DNA from: a virus
Length of the DNA: 30,560 nucleotides
Strand: one strand, 5' to 3'
IMG/VR virus record: IMGVR_UViG_3300036944_000325
Location: 1 to 30,560 of that record
Positions within the stretch are counted from its first letter, which is position 1, and every line of letters starts with the position of its first letter. Below the pieces are notes generated by a model. The model was not told the DNA's origin, ran no database searches, and saw only the letters and a program-made list of their open reading frames with translations. Shown here piece by piece: positions 16,137 to 23,278 of this stretch. The position numbers and the translations under genes are program-made.

Positions 16137-17368
16137 AGTCCAACAGGTTGTGAGTATTTAAGATTCAAAGTAACGTTGTAAAGTTTCGAATATCTTTCGT
16201 CCTTAATAACGAAGTTTTGAGTATCCACAAGAACAGGTGTTTGTGTTCCGTCGTCATTGATGATATAAACGTCATTTGAACGACAAAGCGTTTGTAACAA
16301 TTCGAACTCACCAACGCTAACCCAATCGCTATTTATTTGCAGTCCTTTCGTCGTTGTCACATATCGGTCAGTCGTGCCTCTGTCGTAGGTATTGAACCCA
16401 AAAGTTGAAGCGTTGTAAGTACCAACTACTTTTTGGTATTGCTTACGATCGTAACTGTACGATAACTCCGACTTCTTTGTAAAATTGAAGTAATCAACAC
16501 CGCCGCAAGTATTTGTCCAACCCAAACGAACATTGTCAAAGCGACAATCGTCAGCGACAAGATAAAAACAATACACACGCGAAGCAGGTGTGTAAATGGG
16601 AAAAGCAATATCTTCACCCGCTTGGACTGTGTAATATTTAACATTGCTTAGGTCGATTCCGTCGTTTAGTAAGTTAGATGCAAACGCTCCGTATGCTGTC
16701 ACTCCGTTTAAATCGGTCTGCAAAAGAAAATTATTTGTCTCAACTATTGCGTTGTCGTTGTCGTACGTTGTAACGTACAAATTCGTTGCGATGCTGTCAA
16801 CGAGTAATCCGTTATTGTTGACTGAATACAATTGACCGTGATCGTTTAAGCGTGTTGGAATATACACCCAGTCAGATGAAAGACCGCGTGAAGGTGCTTC
16901 AATCCATTTGTGTGTATCAACGTTTCTTTCGCTCAACAAGTATTTGTTTGCATTACTTAATGCGTAGCGTGTGTTTGGGTTTGGTTTGTATCCGTCAGCC
17001 ACTTGATATTCAGCGAGGAAAGCATACACATCGTCAATGTCAGCCATTCCCGAACCGCTTACTGTGAACACTCCGTCAACGAGCCATCCTTCTTTTATCG
17101 TGCAAGAGATGAATGCAACACTTGTGAACTCATCGTTAATGTTATCGCGTATTGCTTCAATACTATGGTACAACTGCTCTCTGAATATCGGTGCGAGGTC
17201 TAACATTCCCTTTGCGTTTGCGTTAGGTTGAACGTTCACTTGAAAAGAACCGAAGTCGAACACAAAGCGAAAACCTGCGTTAGCTACGTTCGTTGAAGAT
17301 GCAACGAGCATAAGTCGCTGACCGACTGGTGTGTATTGGTATGGTTGATCGTTGATTGTAATTGCCAT
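16133..17368 (-). CDS. Minor tail protein
   Basis: A 411-residue beta-rich protein starting MAITINDQPYQYTPVGQRLM, with N-terminal strand-rich segments (FRFVFDFGSFQVNVQPNAN), a C-D-C-type motif near YLVADDCRFDNVRLGWTNTC and a C-terminal NLKYSQPVGL. It is paired with the following large gene through an ATGA overlap, so the two are probably made in equal amounts and form the tail tip or baseplate together. I recall similar gene pairs in other Bacteroidota phages, but no enzyme motif is visible. Confidence 0.65.
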   Translation of the reverse strand: MAITINDQPYQYTPVGQRLMLVASSTNVANAGFRFVFDFGSFQVNVQPNANAKGMLDLAPIFREQLYHSIEAIRDNINDEFTSVAFISCTIKEGWLVDGVFTVSGSGMADIDDVYAFLAEYQVADGYKPNPNTRYALSNANKYLLSERNVDTHKWIEAPSRGLSSDWVYIPTRLNDHGQLYSVNNNGLLVDSIATNLYVTTYDNDNAIVETNNFLLQTDLNGVTAYGAFASNLLNDGIDLSNVKYYTVQAGEDIAFPIYTPASRVYCFYLVADDCRFDNVRLGWTNTCGGVDYFNFTKKSELSYSYDRKQYQKVVGTYNASTFGFNTYDRGTTDRYVTTTKGLQINSDWVSVGEFELLQTLCRSNDVYIINDDGTQTPVLVDTQNFVIKDERYSKLYNVTLNLKYSQPVGL

Positions 17369-17371
17369 ATT

Positions 17372-17974
17372 TTAAATGTCTTTTAGTTGATTTTCTAACG
17401 TTGCCGTGAAGTCCTTTTGATATGCTGCGACCACTTGCGATTCGTACTCATCCCAAATGTTTTCCATCGCGTAGTCGAAAGCGTGCCACCCTTTTATTCC
17501 ATCACGACGAACTTTGAACATAATGAGCTTCGCCACCTGTTGTTTCAGTTCTTCAGTTGACTTCTTGAACTTACCGCTTGACTTATCGCGTAGTCGAATG
17601 CCTTTTATCGTCATCCAGTCGTAAATCGCTTTTTGCATTGGTGACATTTGACCTTTTGCGGGTTTGCTTCCGCTTCCGCGTTTGAAAGAATATGGCGCAC
17701 CTTGCGACTTCTGCGTTCCATTGACACCGTTCTCTCTGAACAAAAAGTATTGCCCTGCCTTTCCCTTCGCATAGATTGAAATGTTGATTGAAGAACCTTT
17801 GATTTGCAACCTATACTTCAAAGACTTTTCGAGCGTACCACTTGCTATCGCGTTGGTGTAGTTGCGTCCCACTTTTCGCTTCATACGATAGTCGGACTGC
17901 ATCAATTCTACGAAGCGTTTAGCCATCTCATTGACAACAGCGAAGAAGTTTGGTGCGCTCTGTTCGTTAGCCAT
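17372..17974 (-). CDS. HK97 gp10-like tail completion / neck protein candidate
   Basis: A 200-residue basic protein. An N-terminal helix (FFAVVNEMAKRFVELMQ) is followed by IASGTLEKSLKYRLQIKG, typical of gp10-type proteins that act at the head-tail joint. The centre has FLFRENGVNGTQKSQGAPYSF, and the C-terminus is helical (GIKGWHAFDYAMENIWDEYE). It is separated from the minor tail gene by three bases and overlaps the small gene upstream by 8 bases. Placement with tail genes supports a tail-completion role. The fold assignment is from pattern, not proof. Confidence 0.55.
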   Translation of the reverse strand: MANEQSAPNFFAVVNEMAKRFVELMQSDYRMKRKVGRNYTNAIASGTLEKSLKYRLQIKGSSINISIYAKGKAGQYFLFRENGVNGTQKSQGAPYSFKRGSGSKPAKGQMSPMQKAIYDWMTIKGIRLRDKSSGKFKKSTEELKQQVAKLIMFKVRRDGIKGWHAFDYAMENIWDEYESQVVAAYQKDFTATLENQLKDI

Positions 17975-18095
17975 TGTCCTTTTCTGAATCTTCTTTTATC
18001 TTGTTGAAAAACTGAATCAATGGTAAGCCAAACTTGCAAGGCATCTCTTGAATGAAAGCGTCTAATTGCTTTAAGTGTTCTTCGGTAAGGTTCAT
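17967..18095 (-). CDS. Small hypothetical protein
   Basis: A 42-residue protein, MNLTEEHLKQLDAFIQEMPC followed by KFGLPLIQFFNKI and an acidic tail. It overlaps the gp10-like gene by 8 bases and starts one base after the stop of the small structural gene before it. Two predicted helices; function unknown. The close coupling on both sides supports that it is translated. Confidence 0.55.
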   Translation of the reverse strand: MNLTEEHLKQLDAFIQEMPCKFGLPLIQFFNKIKEDSEKDNG

Positions 18096-18096
18096 A

Positions 18097-18351
18097 TTAT
18101 TCTTTTATAATTGTTACTCCTATTGCCTTTGCTACGCACTCAGCAACCCACGAATTGTCTAACCCCCACGCTGCAAATTCATCTTCAGTTAGCGTGTAAT
18201 TACCATTGCTTAGAACAGTTCCTTCGTCAGTCTTTAATTCATAATATGTAGTGCAAGTTGTTGCGCTTGTTTCGAAGTTGAGAATGAGTACACTCATTTC
18301 TGTTGCCGTTCCTGCATTAAGCGGGAAGACTACGGGTTGTATTTTAGCCAT
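18097..18351 (-). CDS. Small virion-associated protein downstream of tail fibre
   Basis: An 84-residue protein starting MAKIQPVVFPLNAGTATEMS at the ATG at 18351; the longer frame to 18396 would overlap the tail fibre gene and has no good leader. It is mostly beta, with TTCTTYYELKTDEGTVLSNG, followed by a helical part ending AKAIGVTIIKE. It lies 11 bases after the tail fibre gene and may be a fibre accessory or a trimming/assembly partner. Function is not established. Confidence 0.55.
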   Translation of the reverse strand: MAKIQPVVFPLNAGTATEMSVLILNFETSATTCTTYYELKTDEGTVLSNGNYTLTEDEFAAWGLDNSWVAECVAKAIGVTIIKE

Positions 18352-18362
18352 TGTATAAATTA

Positions 18363-20471
18363 TTAAACTATTTTTAATGTTCCTGCATCGTTCCACAAAG
18401 CACCCGTTGGAAGGCCTGCGCTTGAAGTTGGAAGGTTACCGAATACTATTCGACCTCTCGTTGTTTCAATTGCTCTAAAATCAGTTGCTGAAGTAAGTGT
18501 TGGTGCAATGTATAATCCACGAGTTATTCCATTAGCAGTTCCAGTTTGATTGATTATTGGTGTTGCTCTGAATGATGAAAAATCAGCATTTCCACTTGTT
18601 TGCGTCCAAGTGATTGCGTCTGAAAAACTTGTTCTTGAACCACTTGTTACCAATACAGAACCACCACCACTTGCAAAAATAAATGTTTGACCATAAATAA
18701 ATGGCGAACCATTATTATTAAAAAATCCACCATAAAAACCACTACCAGTATTTTGAGTAATTATAACATTTCCACTTGCATTTATTGTGGTTGTTGTTAA
18801 TCCACTTACTCTGGTTGTTCCATTGACATCCAACTTGAAACCAGCATCTGTTGTTCCACCAATAATAATATTTCCAGTTGTTGGTGCAACTCTAAAATAA
18901 TATGTAGAAAATGCAGTATTTGTAATACTAAAATGTCTATTACTACCAACCACATCAACTCCAAAAAATGCGTTTTGAAAAGATGTAATAGTATTATTGC
19001 TAAATTGAAAACCAGTTCCACCACCAGTTCCTATTTGTAATGCGTTTGCAAATCGAACATCACCACCTTGCACTTCCAATCTAAATGAAGGTGAAGCCGT
19101 TCCAATTCCTAATCTTGAATTAGTATTGTCCCAAAATAGCGAACCCGATTGCTGTAACACATTGCCTGTTCCTTCAAAAAGAATTCTTCCAACAGTTCCG
19201 CTTGTTATTGGTGTAGTGCCTACCGTTAACCCTGTCGCTATCGTGAATGTTCTATCTGCTGAAAGGTCTTGCGTTGTGCCGTTAATTGTCAGCGTTCGCG
19301 TTGAAGGAACTTTTGCATTCCACGTTGCAGCAGATGCTATGTAAGCGTCAGCCAAGTCAGTAGTCAAATGTAGTTCTGACAATTGAGTAACGCCACCTGT
19401 TACGCTCATTGCGTTACCGCTGCCGCTTGTCTTGTTAACCGTTAACGCTTCACCTGCGCCACCCTTAGTGATTGAAGCGGCAACACCGCTACCACTTGAA
19501 TGGTTGATGACTAAATCTTTCGCGCTTAACGTGTGCGTTCCTAAATCAACGTTTTGCGTCGCTCCTGTGTATGGAACGTAACCCGTTAATGAAGGTAAAT
19601 CTTGCGCTGTAATAAATGGGTTAACACCGTCCGCCCCGTCGTTGGTTAGGTCGCTTGTTAGCGTTGGTATTGTCGGAAGGTTTGAAAGGTCATTGTAATC
19701 ATTCGAGAAACCAACCGCGCTGATGCTCGTGATGTCAGCCTTCAAAAGTATTTCTTCTTCGAGTGCGTCAATGGCTGCTTCGATGTCTATAATCGTTTGA
19801 CAATCTCCAATCGTTTCACACGTCAACCCGATATTATCCGTCGTTAAATACCAACCGCGCACCCCTTCGTCATTCGTTCCGTAGTAGTAATTAGGCGAAG
19901 GTTCTGCTTCGTCGTTTACAAGCGAAACGTTCCCGTTCTCGTCGCGATTGATTGAATCGATGAAGGTCAAAATTGATCCTGTGCCACCTGTCGAAGATTC
20001 GAACATATCGTTCCATTCAGCAGGAATGCTGCAAGCGTCCCAATAATAAGGAACAAGTAAATCTAAACTAATCGTCCAACCTGTTAGCGTATGTTGAAAC
20101 TCTTCGAGGAATGGTTCTAACGAAACGTTGTTGACAGTAATCAAGTCACCAAACAAAACTCGGTGGTTTGTTATCTCAGCAACCAAATCTTCTGCGATTC
20201 GTTGAAGGTCTGACAACACCTCGCGTTGGTACTCTGGTTTGTCTTCTTTGTCTCGTGGCATATCCGCAAGGACAATCTGAAAAGAGAACGTCTTCATACC
20301 TTTCGCGTAAGTAACGTTCGAAGGCACAACGTGCATGAATGGATATTCGCCAAACTTTTCAAGGTCTGAAACCTCAATCTGTCCGTGAGAGAATCGTTTA
20401 AGAATGAAATGTCCAGAGGCGAATGCGTGGAATCTATCGATGAGAGCGTTGTAGCTTTGTACGTTCGACAT
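18363..20471 (-). CDS. Tail fibre / receptor-binding protein with N-terminal tail-attachment domain
   Basis: A 702-residue protein. Residues about 1-160 (MSNVQSYNALIDRFHAFASG, FSHGQIEVSDLEKF, YAKGMKTFSFQIVLADMPRD, YYWDACSIPAEW) look like a separate virion attachment or tail-terminator type domain. Residues about 230-250 form a short coiled coil (IDIEAAIDALEEEILLKADI). After that come repeated fibre modules: YVPYTGATQNVDLGTHTLSA, STRTLTINGTTQDLSADRTF and RLGIGTASPSFRLEVQGG, ending LPTGALWNDAGTLKIV. No peptidase S74 chaperone is seen at the end. The DNA for residues about 447-664 is markedly more AT-rich than the rest. The start is the ATG at 20471; 20483 is TTG. It overlaps the chaperone frameshift extension. 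Confidence 0.75.
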   Translation of the reverse strand: MSNVQSYNALIDRFHAFASGHFILKRFSHGQIEVSDLEKFGEYPFMHVVPSNVTYAKGMKTFSFQIVLADMPRDKEDKPEYQREVLSDLQRIAEDLVAEITNHRVLFGDLITVNNVSLEPFLEEFQHTLTGWTISLDLLVPYYWDACSIPAEWNDMFESSTGGTGSILTFIDSINRDENGNVSLVNDEAEPSPNYYYGTNDEGVRGWYLTTDNIGLTCETIGDCQTIIDIEAAIDALEEEILLKADITSISAVGFSNDYNDLSNLPTIPTLTSDLTNDGADGVNPFITAQDLPSLTGYVPYTGATQNVDLGTHTLSAKDLVINHSSGSGVAASITKGGAGEALTVNKTSGSGNAMSVTGGVTQLSELHLTTDLADAYIASAATWNAKVPSTRTLTINGTTQDLSADRTFTIATGLTVGTTPITSGTVGRILFEGTGNVLQQSGSLFWDNTNSRLGIGTASPSFRLEVQGGDVRFANALQIGTGGGTGFQFSNNTITSFQNAFFGVDVVGSNRHFSITNTAFSTYYFRVAPTTGNIIIGGTTDAGFKLDVNGTTRVSGLTTTTINASGNVIITQNTGSGFYGGFFNNNGSPFIYGQTFIFASGGGSVLVTSGSRTSFSDAITWTQTSGNADFSSFRATPIINQTGTANGITRGLYIAPTLTSATDFRAIETTRGRIVFGNLPTSSAGLPTGALWNDAGTLKIV

Positions 20472-21194
20472 AGTTATAGTCAATTAGGTAAGTCATATAT
20501 GTAAATATCTCCCAAGCGCTTTTTTCCGTAATTGCGTCCAACTTTGTTATGTCGCGCCCGCACGCTTCCATAAAAAGGTGATACCAACCGTAGCGTCCTA
20601 AGACTTGGTTTAGGTTGTCTCGGTCTTCAATTGCTCCGTCAACTCCTGCGTCAACTTCTTCACCTCGTTCTCCAAATAATCGAGCGAAGTGTTGCTTAGT
20701 TCGCTGAGCAAAGTCGAAAAAAAAAGCATCGCACCGTTGAATTGTTCAAGCGTCATCTGTTCAACATAGCCTTCAACAAGCTCTCTATTTTGCTTGCTGT
20801 GTGGAATGATTGTGTACTTTGAACCAACGCGTTTGTCGATAGGTCTGTAAAGCGTCCCCATGATTTTGACCATGTTGGTTGACACGTCCGAAGCCCACGT
20901 TGAAATATCCGCATACTCACCCATTGAAATTGAGTAAAGGTCTGGAATAAAACCAAAGTCTTTGTCTTTGATCGTAATTGTTTCAAAGAACTTCGCGCTC
21001 TCATTCAACAACGTTCCTTCAAATGCTGCGAGTAGTGTCGGCAAGTGTTGGAAAGGAATCTGTTCCGCCTGTTCCTTCAGTAGGTTACTAATGCTAACCA
21101 ACTTGTCTATGTCACTCTTCGCGTTGTGATAGTCAACGTATTGCTTGACGCTAATCGAAGAATAGTCAGCTGGTATGCTTACTTTGATGCTCAT
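20434..21194 (-). CDS. Tail assembly chaperone, predicted -1 frameshift product
   Basis: Ribosomes that slip back one base on the T9 run (20717-20725) would leave the 0 frame after 159 codons and read 94 more codons to the TAG at 20434-20436, giving a 253-residue protein. The -1 frame is open from the slip site to that stop and reads like protein in its last part (NLNQVLGRYGWYHLFMEACG, then DITKLDAITEKSAWEIFTY). The slippery heptamer T TTT TTT is in the correct phase. This matches the gpG/gpGT arrangement of long-tailed phages, where the shifted form recruits tail tube protein to the tape measure. The extension overlaps the tail fibre start by 38 bases. A separate start at the internal ATG of FMEACG is possible but would lose the best-looking part. 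Confidence 0.65.
20610..21194 (-). CDS. Tail assembly chaperone, unshifted form
   Basis: The 194-residue 0-frame product starts MSIKVSIPADYSSISVKQYV. Predicted mostly helical: KSDIDKLVSISNLLKEQAEQ, then YSISMGEYADISTWASDVST, then MTLEQFNGAMLFFSTLLSEL, with a coiled-coil C-terminus (LENEVKKLTQELTEQLK). Size and position before the tail genes fit a tail assembly chaperone that is not part of the finished virion. It shares its first 159 residues with the frameshift product. The gene starts 42 bases after the small CxxC protein gene. The sequence has no motif that proves the role by itself; the frameshift site is the main argument. Confidence 0.6.
   Translation of the reverse strand: MSIKVSIPADYSSISVKQYVDYHNAKSDIDKLVSISNLLKEQAEQIPFQHLPTLLAAFEGTLLNESAKFFETITIKDKDFGFIPDLYSISMGEYADISTWASDVSTNMVKIMGTLYRPIDKRVGSKYTIIPHSKQNRELVEGYVEQMTLEQFNGAMLFFSTLLSELSNTSLDYLENEVKKLTQELTEQLKTETT
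20717..20726 (-). other. Slippery sequence for -1 ribosomal frameshift
   Basis: On the leftward strand the 0-frame codons read CTT TTT TTT TCG; the run of nine T includes T TTT TTT in the phase needed for a tandem -1 slip. The -1 frame is open for 95 codons (including stop) after the slip, while the 0 frame ends at 20610. Confidence 0.65.
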
Positions 21195-21236
21195 TTGTTT
21201 GTTGTTTAATATCTACAATTAAGATTCTTTTGTTGA

Positions 21237-21392
21237 CTAAGAACCACAATAAAGACATCCTTCGTCGTCGTCGTCTATTGTGTTTGCCTCGTTGTGTATG
21301 CGTATTGCTTCCATCTCAATCTGTTCCTTCGTCCACTCTGGATGGAACATTGATATCTGTGATTTGAGAAAGTTTAATTTATTGTCGCTCAT
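21237..21392 (-). CDS. Small acidic protein with C-terminal CxxC
   Basis: A 51-residue protein, MSDNKLNFLKSQISMFHPEW followed by TKEQIEMEAIRIHNEANTID, an acidic run DDDDEG and the end CLYCGS. The single CxxC could bind metal in a dimer or with a partner. It is the first gene after the paired dyad region, so it is probably the first gene of the virion transcription unit. Function unknown. Confidence 0.6.
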   Translation of the reverse strand: MSDNKLNFLKSQISMFHPEWTKEQIEMEAIRIHNEANTIDDDDEGCLYCGS

Positions 21393-21420
21393 TCCTTATT
21401 ATAAGTTTAGTTCTTCGTTC

Positions 21421-21495
21421 TTTGTCGCAAAAATCTACTATACTTGCGACAAAATCACATTATAAAGTGTCACAAATTTTCAAATAATTGTGACA
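21421..21495. promoter_or_regulatory. Two tandem dyad operators (half-site TGTCRCAA)
   Basis: First dyad: TTTGTCGCAA at 21421-21430 and TTGCGACAAA at 21444-21453, a perfect 10-bp inverted repeat with a 13-base spacer. Second dyad: TGTCACAA at 21468-21475 and TTGTGACA at 21488-21495, a perfect 8-bp inverted repeat with a 12-base spacer. The four half-sites follow TGTCRCAA and are 20-24 bases apart, about two helical turns. They fill the 114-bp gap before the virion genes. A TATAAT lies between them on the leftward strand (21459-21464), but no clear TAnnTTTG is present. They could be operators for a dimeric regulator or, less likely, RNA hairpins. Confidence 0.6.
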
Positions 21496-21506
21496 AACAT
21501 TTGCCA

Positions 21507-21644
21507 CTAATTGTCTTGTCCTGTCTTTTGTACACGATTATGTTCTTTTTGCATATCGTGCGCTTTCTTTAAAATAGCGTTCCACTCCCATTTGTCTTTC
21601 GGTGTGTTCCACAATTCTTCGAACATCCAGTCAAGTGCGTTCAT
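21507..21644 (-). CDS. Small hypothetical protein
   Basis: A 45-residue protein rich in Trp (MNALDWMFEELWNTPKDKWE), then helical and charged (NAILKKAHDMQKEHNRVQK). It is coupled to the preceding gene by ATGA. It is the last gene before the dyad-containing gap. Function unknown; the Trp-rich start may be a protein-binding surface. Confidence 0.55.
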   Translation of the reverse strand: MNALDWMFEELWNTPKDKWEWNAILKKAHDMQKEHNRVQKTGQDN

Positions 21645-21805
21645 TTCGCTTTTATTTCTCGTACGTCCCAAAACATATCGCACTCTCCGTTTTTCATTGG
21701 TGTCTTCATAAAGAAGGATTGGTAGTTATCTGCCTTCGCGAGGAAGCGAAAACAGTTCTCCTTCTTGTCGCACCACATACCTGAGCATTTCGTTATATCC
21801 GCCAT
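21641..21805 (-). CDS. Small Cys-rich protein
   Basis: A 54-residue protein with four cysteines (C7, C12, C18, C42) in MADITKCSGMWCDKKENCFR and the later GECDMFWDV. The C-x4-C-x5-C-x23-C pattern suggests metal binding. It starts two bases after the stop of the 81-residue gene and overlaps the next gene by ATGA. I have seen similar Cys-rich proteins in Bacteroidota phages but know no function. Confidence 0.6.
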   Translation of the reverse strand: MADITKCSGMWCDKKENCFRFLAKADNYQSFFMKTPMKNGECDMFWDVREIKAK

Positions 21806-21807
21806 TG

Positions 21808-22053
21808 TTATACAATTAGTTGTTCAATGTCTATTTCATGATGGCTAAGCAATGCGCGAAAGTATTCGAACACTTCCTCAATACCTTCCTGATATGCGCC
21901 TTCTTGCCTGTCGTTGTATTTCGTGAACTTGCGGTAGCCGTTCATTTCAATTTCCCAAAGTAACATCGCCATATCGCGAGCTTTCATCATGCGCTCGAAG
22001 TCCATACGATCGTCGGAGTCGTTAAGGTCAAATGTCAAAGTTGCTTTACTCAT
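21808..22053 (-). CDS. Hypothetical protein (MSKATLTFDLND type)
   Basis: An 81-residue acidic protein. The N-terminus MSKATLTFDLNDSDDRMDFE is followed by a helix with MAMLLWEIEMNGYRKF and a C-terminal helix (EEVFEYFRALLSHHEIDIEQ). This type occurs near terminase genes in other phages as far as I recall. It lies in a run of small genes downstream of the possible small terminase subunit. Function unknown. Confidence 0.6.
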   Translation of the reverse strand: MSKATLTFDLNDSDDRMDFERMMKARDMAMLLWEIEMNGYRKFTKYNDRQEGAYQEGIEEVFEYFRALLSHHEIDIEQLIV

Positions 22054-22076
22054 TCGGTAATTTGTCGAATTGTTAG

Positions 22077-22355
22077 TTATAATTTGTCGTTGATTATTAT
22101 TTGTACTGGTGCTTCGCTGTCTCCAGCGTGAACGGTTCGCGCCTGTTTAGGTTTGAAGTATTCAAGCATTGCAAGGTAGTGGTGAAGATAGTCTTCGTCA
22201 TCCATTGAATGAAGGACAGACATAGCACGTTCAGCACCTTGCGTTACCACATAGTCACCTAACTGATTCCACATTTCGGTCTTCTTGCTTAGTGCGCCCT
22301 TTGGCTTTAAACCGCCGTGTCCTTTCTTCAATCGTCCTTGTTCGTCTCTTTCCAT
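22077..22355 (-). CDS. Possible terminase small subunit (DUF5681-like)
   Basis: A 92-residue protein starting at ATG 22355 (MERDEQGRLKKGHGGLKPKG); the longer frame begins with TTG. The basic Gly-rich start followed by ALSKKTEMWNQLGDYVVTQG and the segment LAMLEYFKPKQARTVH resemble small terminase-like proteins of Bacteroidota phages, with a DNA-binding N-terminus and a helical oligomerisation part. If so, terS and terL are far apart and on opposite strands. An alternative is a DNA-binding protein of unknown role. Confidence 0.45.
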   Translation of the reverse strand: MERDEQGRLKKGHGGLKPKGALSKKTEMWNQLGDYVVTQGAERAMSVLHSMDDEDYLHHYLAMLEYFKPKQARTVHAGDSEAPVQIIINDKL

Positions 22356-22396
22356 ATCTGACAATAATTTATTGTGCTAAAATGTAAATATAAGAA

Positions 22397-22750
22397 CTAC
22401 CCTAATTTTCCTTTGTAATGGTTAATAAGTTGCTCCATTTTGCTATCGTAGTATTTCGAGAACGTCTTGAACCCGTCGTTGTCTTGTTCGAATAGTCGAA
22501 AGAGAACACCTCTCAATCGTTGTGAAGGCTTCTTTAACGTATCTTCTAACTCACTCTTTAGACTTTCTACCGCATCCAGTTCTTCGCGCTTAAAATCTTC
22601 GTCTTTGAAAGCGAGATAACCGAACTGATTAGCTATTGTGAATAGTTCAGACGCTTGCGCAGGTGAAAGTTCATTCGTTCCAAAGGTTAGTTTGAGCGTC
22701 TTGTCCTTTCGCGTACCTACGCTTTCAAGTTGAGCGGGAATTAATATCAT
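22397..22750 (-). CDS. Hypothetical protein
   Basis: A 117-residue protein: beta start (MILIPAQLESVGTRKDKTLK), then helices (LSPAQASELFTIANQFGYLA, ELDAVESLKSELEDTLKKPS) and a C-terminus resembling an OB-fold or helicase-accessory-type tail (SQRLRGVLFRLFEQDNDGF). It overlaps the HNH stop codon by ATGA. I do not recognise the family; the pattern with SQRLR and FYDSKME recalls small replication or recombination helpers, but this is weak. Confidence 0.6.
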   Translation of the reverse strand: MILIPAQLESVGTRKDKTLKLTFGTNELSPAQASELFTIANQFGYLAFKDEDFKREELDAVESLKSELEDTLKKPSQRLRGVLFRLFEQDNDGFKTFSKYYDSKMEQLINHYKGKLG

Positions 22751-23220
22751 ATTGGTTGAGTTTGCAATGGTCGGTAATCAGTAGAATGTATATTTGACTT
22801 TTTGCTATTACAAGACCTACACAATAATTGTAAGTTGTTAAAATCTAACGACAATTCTTTGTACAATGAATAAGGTTTGATATGGTCTACTGATATGTGC
22901 TCAGTTGAATTGCAGCACATGCATTTTTCACCATACATTTTTACTAATTCTACCCTCAATTTCATTAAATTAGATTGGCTATAATTTCTATCATAGTTAG
23001 CACGTATCAAATCAAAATCAGCACTATCAAATAATTCTATAATGTAGTCATTTAGTTTCTTATTTGTTGGTACAGTCAAATTATTTAAAGATAAGAACTC
23101 TTTAATATAAACCTTCTGCTTAATACCAGGTTTAACTTTAATAGCATATTGATTTAGCAGTATACTAAATATCTGCTTCTTAGCAGCTCTTAGCTTATTG
23201 TTAGCAGTAGATTTAATCAT
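22747..23220 (-). CDS. HNH endonuclease
   Basis: A 157-residue protein from the ATG at 23220. The HNH core is complete: CMCC (C100, C103), VDHIKP with D112-H113, NNLQLLC (N128-N129) and CRSCN (C134, C137) forming the structural zinc site. It could act in DNA packaging, as HNH proteins next to terminases do, or be a homing nuclease. An upstream TTG frame to 23298 would add 26 hydrophobic residues, but these only come from the polypyrimidine strand and are not credible. Codons are AT-rich. The stop overlaps the next gene by ATGA, arguing that it is settled in the operon. Confidence 0.8.
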   Translation of the reverse strand: MIKSTANNKLRAAKKQIFSILLNQYAIKVKPGIKQKVYIKEFLSLNNLTVPTNKKLNDYIIELFDSADFDLIRANYDRNYSQSNLMKLRVELVKMYGEKCMCCNSTEHISVDHIKPYSLYKELSLDFNNLQLLCRSCNSKKSNIHSTDYRPLQTQPI

Positions 23221-23224
23221 AAAC

Positions 23225-23278
23225 AAAAGAAAAGAAAGAAAAAGAAAAAAGGTAAAAAGAAAAAGAAAGAAAAGAAAA
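23225..23278. repeat. Perfect 25-nt purine mirror repeat (H-DNA candidate)
   Basis: Bases 23225-23249 read the same as 23278-23254 backwards, with 4 bases (23250-23253) at the centre. Both arms are made only of A and G on the + strand, with runs of A broken by G at matching places. Pure purine mirror repeats of this length can fold into intramolecular triplex DNA. It lies just upstream of the HNH start codon. Confidence 0.75.

Noticed and set aside
18363-20471. Diversity-generating retroelement target in the tail fibre
   Set aside because: No reverse transcriptase and no template-like near-repeat elsewhere in the window were seen.
21421-21495. Dyads as an intrinsic terminator pair
   Set aside because: The stems could fold in RNA, but no T-run follows either one on the leftward strand, so operators are more likely.
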